A stretch of 43,750 nucleotides of DNA from CAYHVH01 sp964360335 (GCA_964360335.1 CAYHVH010000006.1:1-43750), one strand, 5' to 3'. Shown: positions 6,912-13,859, numbered from the stretch's first letter. Notes: a model not told the origin generated them from the sequence alone. Translations and numbers: made by a program.

Positions 6912-8036
6912 ATGATCAGTCTCTACGTTCATCGCCAAGATGCTACGGTGGCTACCGCCACCGTTCCCGTTCGGTGGTGCATCACCAAAGCCGGCCTGGA
7001 TGAGCTAAAGATGCGGAATGTTTTCTTCCCGTATCTCCTCATCATCATCGTCTCGCTGGACGAGCAAACAGACAGCAGAGTCGAAACCCGTTACCTTGTG
7101 CCCCTCACCCAAATCCTGCAGTACGTCGAGTTCCGACGGCCAGGGCGGAACCGCATCTTCGCCACCGTCGTCTGGAATGCTGATCCTGCGACAGCAGAGG
7201 ACCCGCTCAAGTCGGAAGCGCATCTGAGGGATACTTACCTCAAACGGGGGGATGGAGGCCAGTATGAAAAGACCCTCGTCAATGCGCTGGGAACCAGTAT
7301 CATGTTCGATGAGCCGTATCGCATGTTGCAGTGGCTTGCCACACTCACGGCCGAGGTTCCTGCAGAATTCTTCGCCAAGCTGCATCCGCGCTGGCTCACT
7401 CGATGGGTGACGCGGTGGCTCACGACCTGGGTAGTTAACGAGTGCGACTTCAGACGGCGGGCGCTGTTCGCCTTCACGCTCCAACCCGTACTTATCCTGC
7501 TCGGCGTGCTCATCTGCGCTACGCTCAAACTCGGGGAAGTCATCCTCTTCTGGCTTGGCGGCATGTTCAAGCTCAACTACCGGGCGCTGTTCAGCTGGGC
7601 GTGGAACTTCAAGCAGATCTGGCAGCAAGGGGCATGGGATACCCCCGATGATGTGTTTAAACACACTTTCTCCTCGAGGAGCCCAGCGTTTTGGCCGCTC
7701 ACGCCAATCGTACCGCTTGGCCTGGTGGCGCTCGGATACTACGGGCTAGGGTTCGCGGTGATCAAGACAGTGCTTTTCGCTGCCGTGATACTCCTCGCTG
7801 CTTCAGTGGGATTCCTTGCCAGCAGCCCCGTCATGCATCGCCTCACCGAAACCTGGACCAAACGCGAGGCCGAAGAGAAAGCCAGGGAAAGGCAACGGTG
7901 GGAACGAGAACTTAGTTACGTACTCTGCGACGGTGTCATGACGCCTGCCCTCTCCGCACTTCCACCGGAACGCCGGACTCTGCGGTTGCGGGTGCAACGC
8001 CTCATAGCAGCATTCTGTCGGCCGTTCCCGGCCTAA
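6912..8036 (+). CDS. Membrane protein of unknown function (accessory singleton)
   Basis: A 374-residue protein. The ATG at 6912 follows GGAGGA (6899-6904) by seven bases. The N-terminal 185 residues look soluble, with a Trp-rich stretch of LTRWVTRWLTTWVV type near 160-175. Hydrophobic segments follow near 185-225 and 255-305, and then a charged helix (KREAEEKARERQRWERE). No family is recognised. The gene has its own terminator and lies between intact msrA and a duplicated msrA 5' fragment, which suggests insertion beside or within an msrA copy. Confidence 0.65.
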   Translation: MISLYVHRQDATVATATVPVRWCITKAGLDELKMRNVFFPYLLIIIVSLDEQTDSRVETRYLVPLTQILQYVEFRRPGRNRIFATVVWNADPATAEDPLKSEAHLRDTYLKRGDGGQYEKTLVNALGTSIMFDEPYRMLQWLATLTAEVPAEFFAKLHPRWLTRWVTRWLTTWVVNECDFRRRALFAFTLQPVLILLGVLICATLKLGEVILFWLGGMFKLNYRALFSWAWNFKQIWQQGAWDTPDDVFKHTFSSRSPAFWPLTPIVPLGLVALGYYGLGFAVIKTVLFAAVILLAASVGFLASSPVMHRLTETWTKREAEEKARERQRWERELSYVLCDGVMTPALSALPPERRTLRLRVQRLIAAFCRPFPA

Positions 8037-8058
8037 CCACGAAAGAGACATCGAGCTC

Positions 8059-8092
8059 CCGGGCGAGACAACCTCTCGCCCGGCTTTTTTTT
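8059..8092 (+). terminator. Intrinsic terminator after the gene at 6912
   Basis: A perfect 10-bp stem, CCGGGCGAGA (8059-8068) with TCTCGCCCGG (8074-8083), with a 5-base loop and then C and eight T. The msrA fragment on the other strand runs straight into it. Confidence 0.92.
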
Positions 8093-8093
8093 G

Positions 8094-8148
8094 CACAAAA
8101 ACATCCGCTGCCAAAAACCGCGATTTCTTTTTTACGGCTTTGTGCCAT
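8094..8148 (-). pseudogene. msrA 5'-end fragment (about 18 codons)
   Basis: The ATG at 8148 opens a frame reading MAQSRKKEIAVFGSGCF before similarity to MsrA stops at the second residue after the catalytic Cys. The 31 bases at 8096-8126 are identical to 6739-6769 in the intact msrA, while the sequence on each side differs. It carries its own extended -10 box (TGGTATAGT) six bases before the ATG. It is a truncated second msrA start and cannot encode an enzyme. Confidence 0.75.
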
Positions 8149-8168
8149 GCCTTCACTATACCAAAAAA
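8146..8168 (-). repeat. Promoter-plus-start-codon module, copy 1
   Basis: A 23-base sequence (minus strand TTTTTTGGTATAGTG, then AAGGCATG) matches 10392-10414 at 22 of 23 positions. It holds a TG-extended -10 box with an ATG six bases later. Here it drives the msrA fragment. Confidence 0.7.
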
Positions 8169-8205
8169 CTTAGCTTTACCGAATGCTCTGCCCTTTCTTC
8201 AAGGC

Positions 8206-8242
8206 AAAAAAAGAAAAGGGGTGACCGATACCCAATCACCCC
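8206..8242 (-). terminator. Intrinsic terminator of the gene at 8627
   Basis: On the minus strand GGGGTGA and TCACCCC form a 7-bp stem (8236-8242 with 8218-8224), followed by TTTTCTTTTTTT. It lies 20 bases after the stop. Confidence 0.85.
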
Positions 8243-8261
8243 TCTACGGAAAACCTCTGGC

Positions 8262-8627
8262 TCACGCCGCCTGGCGAGAGGCCCATTGCTTGTTTCTTTG
8301 CGCAATGGCTTCTTGCGCCACCAGCCAGTCCTGATCTTGCGTACCCGGTATGCCCAGCCGCTGTCTATTCAACCACACGAAATAGGCAGCAACCTGCACA
8401 AAGGACTCTATCATCGGCACCACCGTGTACTCGGCCTGAACTTCCCGTTCGGCCTTGAACCAGTCCTCAACCTCCAGCTCTTTGGCTCTTCGCAGAAAGT
8501 CCCCTAGTTGCTGCAGGGTCGGGTTGGTTGCAAAAAACTCCTCGATCCGCCCCAAGTACTTGCAAAAAGCCCGATCCTTTACCGTTTGGTGAAACTCCCC
8601 AGGGGTGAGTAACGTTTTTGTCCGCAT
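8262..8627 (-). CDS. Hypothetical protein (accessory singleton)
   Basis: A 121-residue, mostly helical, charged protein. The ATG at 8627 is chosen because AAAGGAGG (8632-8639) lies four bases upstream; the frame extends eight codons further but without a ribosome binding site. It contains many Glu, Gln and Trp residues and an LTPGEFHQTVKDRAFCKYLGRIEEFF opening, with no motif I can assign. It has its own terminator. A possible promoter is TTTCAG-17-TACACT upstream. Function unknown. Confidence 0.65.
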   Translation of the reverse strand: MRTKTLLTPGEFHQTVKDRAFCKYLGRIEEFFATNPTLQQLGDFLRRAKELEVEDWFKAEREVQAEYTVVPMIESFVQVAAYFVWLNRQRLGIPGTQDQDWLVAQEAIAQRNKQWASRQAA

Positions 8628-8780
8628 AGCGCCTCCTTTGAAAACCAACACCCCAGTGTAGCGGAAAAACCACTAAACTGAAAGGTAGTTCATGTCAAGA
8701 CTCCTGTACAGAAACTCCAGGAATTGACCTATGCATAACTATTGAAACATTACAGACTCCACAAAGAAACACCTCGTGTT

Positions 8781-8838
8781 AACCCCTCTCCCCCTCATCC
8801 GGTCTTCGACCCCATTCTCCCACCGGGGGAGAAGGAGA
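8781..8838. repeat. Degenerate C-rich/G-rich palindromic repeat
   Basis: AACCCCTCTCCCCC (from 8781) and GGGGGAGAAGGAGA (to 8838) form imperfect arms around about 30 bases. The same arm sequence, AACCCCTCTCCCC, occurs at 9984. Between 8628 and 8932 I see only this, a possible promoter for the gene at 8627 and a 3'-end fragment of a MacB-like gene. Confidence 0.5.
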
Positions 8839-8895
8839 CAATGTGAATTACTATCGGGGAGAGAGCTGGAATGTAGCTTATTAAGGTTGAGCCGT

Positions 8896-8915
8896 TTATT
8901 CGTACCGCACTGCTT
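8896..8915 (-). pseudogene. MacB-like permease C-terminal remnant (last codons only)
   Basis: Read on the minus strand this ends AVRYE and stop, like the AMRYE end of the MacB fragment at 9592. The stretch TATTCGTACCGCA-TGC is shared by the two places. The accessory gene 9008-9475 lies between these direct repeats. Confidence 0.45.
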
Positions 8916-8932
8916 CATTCCACGTCGACCGC

Positions 8933-8970
8933 AAAAAAACCCGTGGCCCTGCGATTGCAGAGCCACGGGT
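8933..8970 (-). terminator. Intrinsic terminator of the gene at 9475
   Basis: A 9-bp stem ACCCGTGGC/GCCACGGGT continues into CTGC/GCAG around a GATT loop, and is followed on the minus strand by seven T. Confidence 0.93.
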
Positions 8971-9007
8971 TGTCGGGGAGACTTGGACCTAGCCAGGGAG
9001 GCCGCTC

Positions 9008-9475
9008 TTAGTGCTTGGCGGGCGCCAGGATAGAAAGATAGGGAAAAGGCGGGTTCTTACCCGGACAACCGGGCGCCAAGTCCATTTTGTAGCGCCACCG
9101 GGTATTGCCAAGCTTCATGGCATAGGTGATGTCCAATAGCGGAAAGTGGTAAGCGGTGTAGTGCTCATTTATCACGGCGGGGGGGGTCACCGGGAACTCG
9201 GCGCGGATGAAGCGCTCTCCGCCAAGCTTGATCTCCACGGCCCGGTCAAAGCGAACCTTGGCCACCGGATACGCGTTTCTTCTGTCACGCTTGTCGCATG
9301 ACCAGTGTTCGTATGAGGGAGTGAGCTCGATGCTTTCGATTCGGCCCTCCAGGACTGGATATTTTTCGAAATTCCCGGCTTCGTTGATCAAAGCTGCCCC
9401 AGCCAAGGCAACGAGACAGGAGACCACAATCGCAATCGCTACTGTCAACCAGAACCGCCTGTTTTTGTTGTCCAT
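9008..9475 (-). CDS. Membrane-anchored hypothetical protein (accessory singleton)
   Basis: A 155-residue protein with an N-terminal signal anchor (about residues 8-30) and an extracytoplasmic domain rich in beta-type sequence. It has Cys near residues 60 and 137 that could form a disulfide. The ATG at 9475 follows GGGAGGAACT. A good promoter (9516-9544) and a strong terminator make it a self-contained unit. It lies between two copies of a MacB-like gene end. No family is recognised. Confidence 0.68.
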   Translation of the reverse strand: MDNKNRRFWLTVAIAIVVSCLVALAGAALINEAGNFEKYPVLEGRIESIELTPSYEHWSCDKRDRRNAYPVAKVRFDRAVEIKLGGERFIRAEFPVTPPAVINEHYTAYHFPLLDITYAMKLGNTRWRYKMDLAPGCPGKNPPFPYLSILAPAKH

Positions 9476-9515
9476 AGTTCCTCCCTATGTTGTATTTAGT
9501 TTTCCGAAGCTAGTT

Positions 9516-9544
9516 AGACTAGCATACCCGGAGAACAGTGTCAA
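9516..9544 (-). promoter_or_regulatory. Promoter of the gene at 9475
   Basis: TTGACA (9539-9544, minus strand) and TAGTCT (9516-9521) are spaced by exactly 17 bases, with a TG extension before the -10 (TGCTAGTCT). Confidence 0.8.
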
Positions 9545-9591
9545 GCGGTCGCCAGTGATCAGGCTGGTGGTACTGCCTAGCGTAATTTTTT

Positions 9592-9940
9592 CTATTCGTA
9601 CCGCATTGCCTCAATCGGGTCGAGGCGCGAGGCGCGCCGCGCCGGAAAAATGCCGAAGACGAGGCCGATCGCCGAGGACACCCCGAGGGCTATGAGCACC
9701 CCGTTCAGCGGAACGGTAAAGGGCCAGTCGAGGTTGGAAGCCGCGGCCACCGCAGAAACGACAAAGCCGAGGAGGGTTCCCCAGAGGATGCCCACCGCCC
9801 CGCCGAGCAGGGTGACGAGCACCGCTTCGAGTAAAAATTCCCAAAGAATGTCCGCGTTTCGGGCCCCCAGCGCCTTCTTCAGGCCGATTTCCGCGGTTCG
9901 CTCCGTAACCGCGACATACATAATGTTCATGATGCCGACG
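9592..9940 (-). pseudogene. C-terminal fragment of a MacB/FtsX-type ABC transporter permease
   Basis: About 115 residues match the end of MacB-like permeases, usually about 400 residues long: GVGIMNIMYVAVTERTAEIGLKKALGAR, two further membrane helices, PARRASRLDPIEAMRYE and stop. Upstream of about 9940 the frame runs into a palindromic repeat and similarity ends. No ATPase partner (MacB ATP-binding domain) lies next to it. This is the remnant of a truncated gene. A second remnant of the same 3' end lies at 8896. Confidence 0.85.
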
Positions 9941-9983
9941 CCGAGGCAGGGGGAGGAAAGGATGCACGGAAAGCGGCTCAACC

Positions 9984-10061
9984 AACCCCTCTCCCCGCCC
10001 GACTGGCCTTGACGCCAGTCAAGGCGGGCGGGCACCTCTGCCCTCGTCAGGGGAGAGGGTT
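9984..10061. repeat. C-rich/G-rich palindromic element truncating the MacB fragment
   Basis: Outer arms AACCCCTCTCCCC (9984-9996) and GGGGAGAGGGTT (10050-10061) enclose an inner hairpin GCCTTGAC-GCCA-GTCAAGGC. Related arms occur at 8781, 36403, 36981 and 39379. Confidence 0.7.
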
Positions 10062-10071
10062 AGGGTGAGGG

Positions 10072-10120
10072 GAAACGCCTCAACCCTTCGACTTAAGCTC
10101 AGGGCACGTTTAGGCGTTTC
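10072..10120. repeat. REP-like palindrome with GAAACGCCT arms
   Basis: A 9-bp inverted repeat, GAAACGCCT (10072-10080) and AGGCGTTTC (10112-10120), surrounds CCTTCGACTTAAGCTCAGGG, which is related to the element inside msrA. It may end minus-strand transcription, though the T run is short. Confidence 0.6.
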
Positions 10121-10130
10121 TTTTGGTTAA

Positions 10131-10355
10131 TTATCCCGTTTTTACTTCAAAAATCTTGTGCCGGGATTTGCCGCCAGCCAGGAGACGGATCTTGCTCGGC
10201 GCGGTGTTGAAATGCAGGGCCAGGGCCTCAACTACCGCTTGATTCGCGTTTCCCTCCACCGGCCGTGCGGCCACAGCCACTTCGTAATTATCCTCATGAA
10301 CTTGCTCCACAAACTCCTCCCTCGCCCCAGTTTTTACTTTCACGAAAATTTTCAC
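10131..10355 (-). CDS. DUF167/YggU family protein
   Basis: A 74-residue protein with the DUF167 pattern: an N-terminal strand with V-K-V-K-x-G-A, then VAVAARPVEGNANQAVVEALALHF (the family's A-x-P-x-x-G-x-A-N motif), then SKIRLLAGGKSRHKIFEV. It begins with GTG at 10355. The family is widespread and small; its function is not established. A promoter module with an ATG of its own (10394, an 8-codon frame ending before this gene) lies 40 bases upstream. Confidence 0.85.
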   Translation of the reverse strand: MKIFVKVKTGAREEFVEQVHEDNYEVAVAARPVEGNANQAVVEALALHFNTAPSKIRLLAGGKSRHKIFEVKTG

Positions 10356-10391
10356 GGATTTTCCAATTTACGAGTCTGTAGTTCTCTTGTT

Positions 10392-10414
10392 CATGCCCTC
10401 ACTATACCAAAAAA
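10392..10414 (-). repeat. Promoter-plus-start-codon module, copy 2
   Basis: Matches 8146-8168 at 22 of 23 bases. It holds TGGTATAGT and an ATG at 10394 that opens only eight codons. A CCGACA -35 candidate lies 17 bases before the -10, and this is the likely promoter of the YggU-like gene. Confidence 0.65.
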
Positions 10415-10460
10415 TCCCGGCCTTGTCGGCAGTTCTAAAAGTGAGGTCAGAGGCGGAAAA

Positions 10461-10502
10461 TTAAAAAACCCCCGGCCTCTGCGGGAAAGCCAGAGGCGGG
10501 GG
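10461..10502 (-). terminator. Intrinsic terminator of the Fis-like gene
   Basis: On the minus strand CCCCCGCCTCTG pairs with CAGAGGC(C)GGGGG with one bulged base, and is followed by six T. Confidence 0.92.
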
Positions 10503-10510
10503 CAAGAGGG

Positions 10511-10828
10511 TCACGGTGCCGTTTCAGGACTTGTAGGCGCGGGTGGTTTATTGAGATTTGAGTTCGGCGAAAGGCCAAACGCTTTCATTTTGTACATCAG
10601 GGCCCGGCGAGAAATGCCCAGGAGCCAAGCCGCCTGTGTACGGTTCCCGTGAGTTTGCTCTAAGGCCTTGGCAATGCACTGTCTTTCGACCAGGCCTCTA
10701 ATCTCCCGCAAATAAACTTTCAACTGCGGTCCCTCTGGACTGGCGATGAGTTTCTGCTCCAAGCATCGCAAAAGAATTTCCACGAGCCGTGTTTCCCAGC
10801 CCGGGACGACCACATTTTCGAGCGGCAT
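10511..10828 (-). CDS. Fis-type helix-turn-helix DNA-binding protein
   Basis: A 105-residue protein. Its C-terminal half, LVERQCIAKALEQTHGNRTQAAWLLGISRRALMYKMKAFGL (about residues 46-86), is the Fis/NtrC C-terminal helix-turn-helix, with the family's N-x-T-x-A-A-x-x-L-G-I-x-R-x-x-L-x-x-K core. The N-terminal 45 residues are helical and may dimerise. There is no AAA+ or receiver domain, so this is a stand-alone DNA-binding protein. The ATG at 10828 follows AGGAGGG. It has its own terminator. Targets are unknown. Confidence 0.82.
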   Translation of the reverse strand: MPLENVVVPGWETRLVEILLRCLEQKLIASPEGPQLKVYLREIRGLVERQCIAKALEQTHGNRTQAAWLLGISRRALMYKMKAFGLSPNSNLNKPPAPTSPETAP

Positions 10829-10850
10829 AAACCCTCCTGCTAAATTTTAC

Positions 10851-11390
10851 TTACTTTCTTGTTTCTTTCGGCGTAAACCTCGTTAGATCCCCGCCCTGAA
10901 GGGCTGGGCTTTTGCTTTTGTTTGAAGATTCACTCCTTTCATCTCCGGCTTGAAAGCCGGAGCGTTCAGGATCTAACGGGGTAAATTTCAAAGCCGCGGA
11001 GTTGATGCAGTAGCGCTTGCCGGTGGGCCGGGGTCCGTCGTCAAACACGTGCCCGAGATGGGAGCCGCAATTTTTGCAGACGACTTCGGTTCTCCTCATC
11101 CCGCCGGAGCGGTCCTCGCGCAGTTCCAGACGATCTTTGTCTACGGCCTCCCAAAAACTCGGCCAGCCCGTACCGGATTCAAACTTGGTCTGCGAAGAAA
11201 AAAGCGGCGCGCCGCAGGCCACGCAGTGATACATCCCATCGGCCTTGAGATTGACATACTCTCCGCTGAAAGGCGACTCGGTTGCGCCCAGCCGACAGAC
11301 CGCATACTGCTCGGGTGTAAGTTTCTGCTTCCAGGAATCCTCTGACTGATTCTGAAGATTAGACATGGTTAGGTTCTTTTTACTAGGCAT
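10851..11390 (-). CDS. msrB: Peptide methionine-R-sulfoxide reductase MsrB with a repeat-encoded C-terminal insertion
   Basis: MsrB reduces the R epimer of methionine sulfoxide. Zinc ligands are visible as C56-x-x-C59 and C105-x-x-C108, with GTGWPSFW in the middle and the catalytic Cys128 in RYCINSAALKF. The usual protein would end just after this. Here a 104-bp inverted-repeat element plus a 4-bp duplication adds exactly 36 codons in frame. Removing them restores KFTPKETRK and stop, giving 143 residues. The start at 11390 is chosen for the extended -10 box nine bases upstream, implying a leaderless mRNA; an ATG at 11366 is an alternative. Confidence 0.92.
   Translation of the reverse strand: MPSKKNLTMSNLQNQSEDSWKQKLTPEQYAVCRLGATESPFSGEYVNLKADGMYHCVACGAPLFSSQTKFESGTGWPSFWEAVDKDRLELREDRSGGMRRTEVVCKNCGSHLGHVFDDGPRPTGKRYCINSAALKFTPLDPERSGFQAGDERSESSNKSKSPALQGGDLTRFTPKETRK
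10878..10981. mobile_element. MITE-like inverted-repeat element A, in frame in msrB
   Basis: Terminal inverted repeats CCTCGTTAGATCC (10878-10890) and GGATCTAACGGGG (10969-10981) match at 12 of 13 positions. TAAA flanks both sides (10874-10877, 10982-10985) as a 4-bp target duplication. Inside are hairpins GCCCT-GA-AGGGC and CTCCGGCTT-GA-AAGCCGGAG. Two relatives lie at 32468 and 32796. No transposase is encoded, so movement would need one in trans. Confidence 0.82.
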
Positions 11391-11399
11391 CGCGGGGTT

Positions 11400-11408
11400 A
11401 TTCTATCA
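11400..11408 (-). promoter_or_regulatory. Extended -10 promoter of msrB
   Basis: TGATAGAAT on the minus strand ends nine bases before the msrB ATG at 11390. The expected transcript starts within about three bases of the start codon. Confidence 0.55.
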
Positions 11409-11442
11409 CGGCTGTTTCTGGAGCTCCACTTTGCAAAGAAAT

Positions 11443-11473
11443 AGGGAGAGCCAAGCGGAACTTGGCCCTCCCT
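11443..11473 (-). terminator. Terminator-like hairpin of the gene at 11998
   Basis: AGGGAG-G-GCCAAG pairs with CTTGGC-T-CTCCCT across a 5-base loop. The T tract (ATTTCTTT) is short, so termination strength is uncertain. Confidence 0.65.
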
Positions 11474-11500
11474 GAAAACAAAACTCCTTTGGGGGACGGT

Positions 11501-11998
11501 TTAGACTGGTAGGGTTGGGATTTTTGCCTTGCGAAACGTCGGTTTCGTCTCGTCCTTTGACCGGGGAAGAGGCGGCAGGTTTGGTCGATCGTCCAGGGGT
11601 AAGCCCCAGATGTCGGAGGGCGGGATGGGTGGCGGGGGCAAAGGAAAATCTTTATTCTTGAATCGTTCATCCTCGCGCTTGATCTGCGCCACCGCATTAC
11701 GAAGCTCTGTACCCATATCGAATACCCAAAGCTGCGTGGCCCGCAGGCCGTCCAGAGCAATCTGGCGCGGTAGAGCACGGATGCCGTCCAAATATGCAGC
11801 GAACTGCCGCATCGCATGAGCCGTCTCTTTGTCCACGACCGGGGACGTAGCTCGTCCTTTGAGTTTAAGCTTAACCGTGAGACGGTCACTACTCCACACG
11901 ACTGGTTCGTCGCCGAAATAGCGTTCCATCCCGATGCCGATTTGGGTCCCCCCAAAAACGGAGACCAAGACCATAACAACCAACCAACGAAGTTTCAT
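11501..11998 (-). CDS. Exported hypothetical protein (accessory singleton)
   Basis: A 165-residue protein with a signal peptide (about residues 1-22), a helical middle, and a Pro-rich C-terminal third (FPLPPPPIPPSDIWGLP...). The ATG at 11998 follows AAAAGGAGGAGGAC. No family is recognised. It ends at a hairpin just before the msrB promoter. It follows the CapA-like gene by 48 bases on the same strand and may share its transcript. Confidence 0.6.
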   Translation of the reverse strand: MKLRWLVVMVLVSVFGGTQIGIGMERYFGDEPVVWSSDRLTVKLKLKGRATSPVVDKETAHAMRQFAAYLDGIRALPRQIALDGLRATQLWVFDMGTELRNAVAQIKREDERFKNKDFPLPPPPIPPSDIWGLPLDDRPNLPPLPRSKDETKPTFRKAKIPTLPV

Positions 11999-12046
11999 GT
12001 CCTCCTCCTTTTCAAATGGTTAGTTTAGGCCGCAGGCCTGCAAACG

Positions 12047-13024
12047 TCAAATGCGAATTTCCAAACAGGCCTCCTCCTGTTCCCAGACCGCTTGGGTGGC
12101 GAAACCCTCGCAGAGTTTTTGCATTTTTCCGGCGATAACTTCGGCCTTTGTTGATTTTGCCAAGCGCGCCTGGAACTCGGCAATGATTGTCGGGTACAAT
12201 TGCAGTTTCTGGATTTTTCCACCCTCTGTTTCCAGAACGAAAATAAACGACTCGTCATTTCGCTCAACTTCATCGACCGCATAATCGTCAATGAAATCTC
12301 CGGCGCAATAGATAATTGGCTTGCCCTGATAAATTTCTATCCCGCGGAACACGTGTCCCGAATGGCCAAAAATTAGATCGGCCCCGGCGTCTAGAAGCGC
12401 GCGGGCAAAAGGAATCTGTTCTGCTGGCGGCTCATACCCCCAGTTCGGTCCCCAGTGAGCCGAAACGATTAAAAAATCAACTTTGGTTTTGGTCTGACGG
12501 ATGATTTCCAATAAGGCTTTGGCTCTTGAGTTGGACAAATCAACCGGCACATAAAAAATTCCCGGCTGATCTTTTTTGGCTTCCCAAGCTGGCTCATTAT
12601 CGGTAAAAGCCACCGTTCCGATTTTTTTGCCAGCAACTTCGCAAACCGCCGGCTGGATAGCCTCCTCAATATCTCTTCCTGCCCCCGCCCGCGCGATTCT
12701 GGCTTTATCTAAAATCCCAAACATTTCAAACATCGCATCGTATTCAAAATCCAGAGCGTGGTTATTGGCCAAGGAAACGGCCGTGATTTTGGCAACTTCC
12801 AAAACCGCGAGGTTTTTCGCATCGCTCCGGAAATGAAAAACTTTGGGGGTCGCTGACCACGGCCGGCCGCGGTCCGAGATCACGCACTCGAGATTGCAAA
12901 ATCGCCAATCGGCCTGCCGAAAAATCGGCAAGGTGTCGCCCCACGGGTATCCCGGCGGCGCGGAGTTCAAAAACTCGTTGACCAGTCGGCCGAGCATTAC
13001 GTCTCCAACCAGTGCAAATTTCAT
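12047..13024 (-). CDS. CapA/PgsA-like metallophosphoesterase-fold protein
   Basis: A 325-residue protein of the CapA family, named for poly-gamma-glutamate capsule synthesis. It has the N-terminal GDVMLGR metal motif, the NLE motif, SLANNHALDFE, then VSAHWG and FGHSGHVFRGIEIYQGKPIIYCAGDF with the family's His ligands. No signal peptide or membrane anchor is present, unlike PgsA itself, so a cytoplasmic hydrolase is possible. No capsule ligase genes are nearby. The start codon ATG is at 13024. Confidence 0.85.
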   Translation of the reverse strand: MKFALVGDVMLGRLVNEFLNSAPPGYPWGDTLPIFRQADWRFCNLECVISDRGRPWSATPKVFHFRSDAKNLAVLEVAKITAVSLANNHALDFEYDAMFEMFGILDKARIARAGAGRDIEEAIQPAVCEVAGKKIGTVAFTDNEPAWEAKKDQPGIFYVPVDLSNSRAKALLEIIRQTKTKVDFLIVSAHWGPNWGYEPPAEQIPFARALLDAGADLIFGHSGHVFRGIEIYQGKPIIYCAGDFIDDYAVDEVERNDESFIFVLETEGGKIQKLQLYPTIIAEFQARLAKSTKAEVIAGKMQKLCEGFATQAVWEQEEACLEIRI

Positions 13025-13063
13025 GGCAACAATTTATCCTTACCAATATCTTAGCATATTGGC

Positions 13064-13092
13064 TTGCGCAGACCGGCAAGCTGCGCTATCAT
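13064..13092 (+). promoter_or_regulatory. Promoter for the two-gene unit at 13124
   Basis: TTGCGC (13064-13069) and TATCAT (13087-13092) are spaced by 17 bases. The unit's first gene has AGGAGG 32 bases after the start of the -10. Confidence 0.45.
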
Positions 13093-13123
13093 AAGCTCTT
13101 CAGAAATGTAGTGAGGAGGAACT

Positions 13124-13477
13124 ATGAACCGGCAAAACCCTACCTTTGTAGCGGCCCTGAAATTCCCTGGCTTTCCCCTGGCTTTATTTATCTACGTCTC
13201 CCGCGGCGCAGGAGAGACGAGAGAAAATGAGGTGGAGATGGTTTTTACCGGAAACGAGGCCGCCGCCCGGCTCGCGGAGCTTCAGGAGGAACTTTCGGAG
13301 GAAAGATACGAAAGCATATCCCTGCTCATTCGGCAATCTAAACTTCCCGAACGCGATCCGGGTCCCGAAACCCGGCTGGATTATCGGCGGCGACTTCAAC
13401 AAGACCCCCAGCAATGTAAAGTTTTATCCGGCCTCTGCGAACAACTCCGCAAGAGCGCGGAAGGCCACCCGGCTTAA
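13124..13477 (+). CDS. Hypothetical protein, first of a two-gene accessory unit
   Basis: A 117-residue protein. The ATG at 13124 follows AGGAGG (13114-13119). A hydrophobic stretch near residues 8-26 could be a weak membrane or signal segment. The rest is charged and helical, with several Glu-rich runs. No family is recognised. It ends 22 bases before the next gene, so the two are probably co-transcribed. Confidence 0.55.
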   Translation: MNRQNPTFVAALKFPGFPLALFIYVSRGAGETRENEVEMVFTGNEAAARLAELQEELSEERYESISLLIRQSKLPERDPGPETRLDYRRRLQQDPQQCKVLSGLCEQLRKSAEGHPA

Positions 13478-13499
13478 CTCAAACCCCACGGGAGGAATC

Positions 13500-13859
13500 A
13501 TGTTCCAACTGCCGCAAGAAGTGGTGGAGGCGTTCCAGTGTCCGCATTGCCGCTGTCTCTTTCTCATCACCCAGGACAAAATCGGCTACAAATCTTACCT
13601 GCTTTCGAGCCTCCAGGAGGGCCGGAATGTTCTCGATACCCTCTACTCAAATCCCGCTAACAACTTTCCCGCTCATCGGTATGCGACCATTGCCTCGATG
13701 CTCGAGCACTCGGGCCTGCCGGAACGGCTCTCTCGCGACCAGAAAGAGGCTGTCAAAAATCAGCACGTAACAGACCCGGAAATTTTCCAGGCCCGAATCC
13801 TCCGCCTAATCGAGCTTGTGCTTGCCGAACAAGCTTCCAAACGCGGGCGGCCAAACTAA
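13500..13859 (+). CDS. Hypothetical protein with a CPHC motif
   Basis: A 119-residue protein. A longer frame exists upstream, but the ATG at 13500 is chosen because GGGAGGAATC precedes it. Residues about 14-19 read CPHCRC, half of a zinc-ribbon-type site, and the rest is helical with a basic end (ASKRGRPN). It recalls the CPNC protein at 4511, but I cannot show homology. Its 3' end faces the LiaF-like gene; no clear terminator hairpin is seen between them. Confidence 0.62.
   Translation: MFQLPQEVVEAFQCPHCRCLFLITQDKIGYKSYLLSSLQEGRNVLDTLYSNPANNFPAHRYATIASMLEHSGLPERLSRDQKEAVKNQHVTDPEIFQARILRLIELVLAEQASKRGRPN

Noticed and set aside
11398..11979. 193-codon minus-strand frame overlapping the exported protein at 11998
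   Set aside because: The other frame has a signal peptide and a strong ribosome binding site at its start; this one has neither.
13227..13499. Long upstream extension of the gene at 13500
   Set aside because: It overlaps the preceding gene, is Arg/Pro-rich and lacks a ribosome binding site, whereas GGGAGGAATC stands right before 13500.
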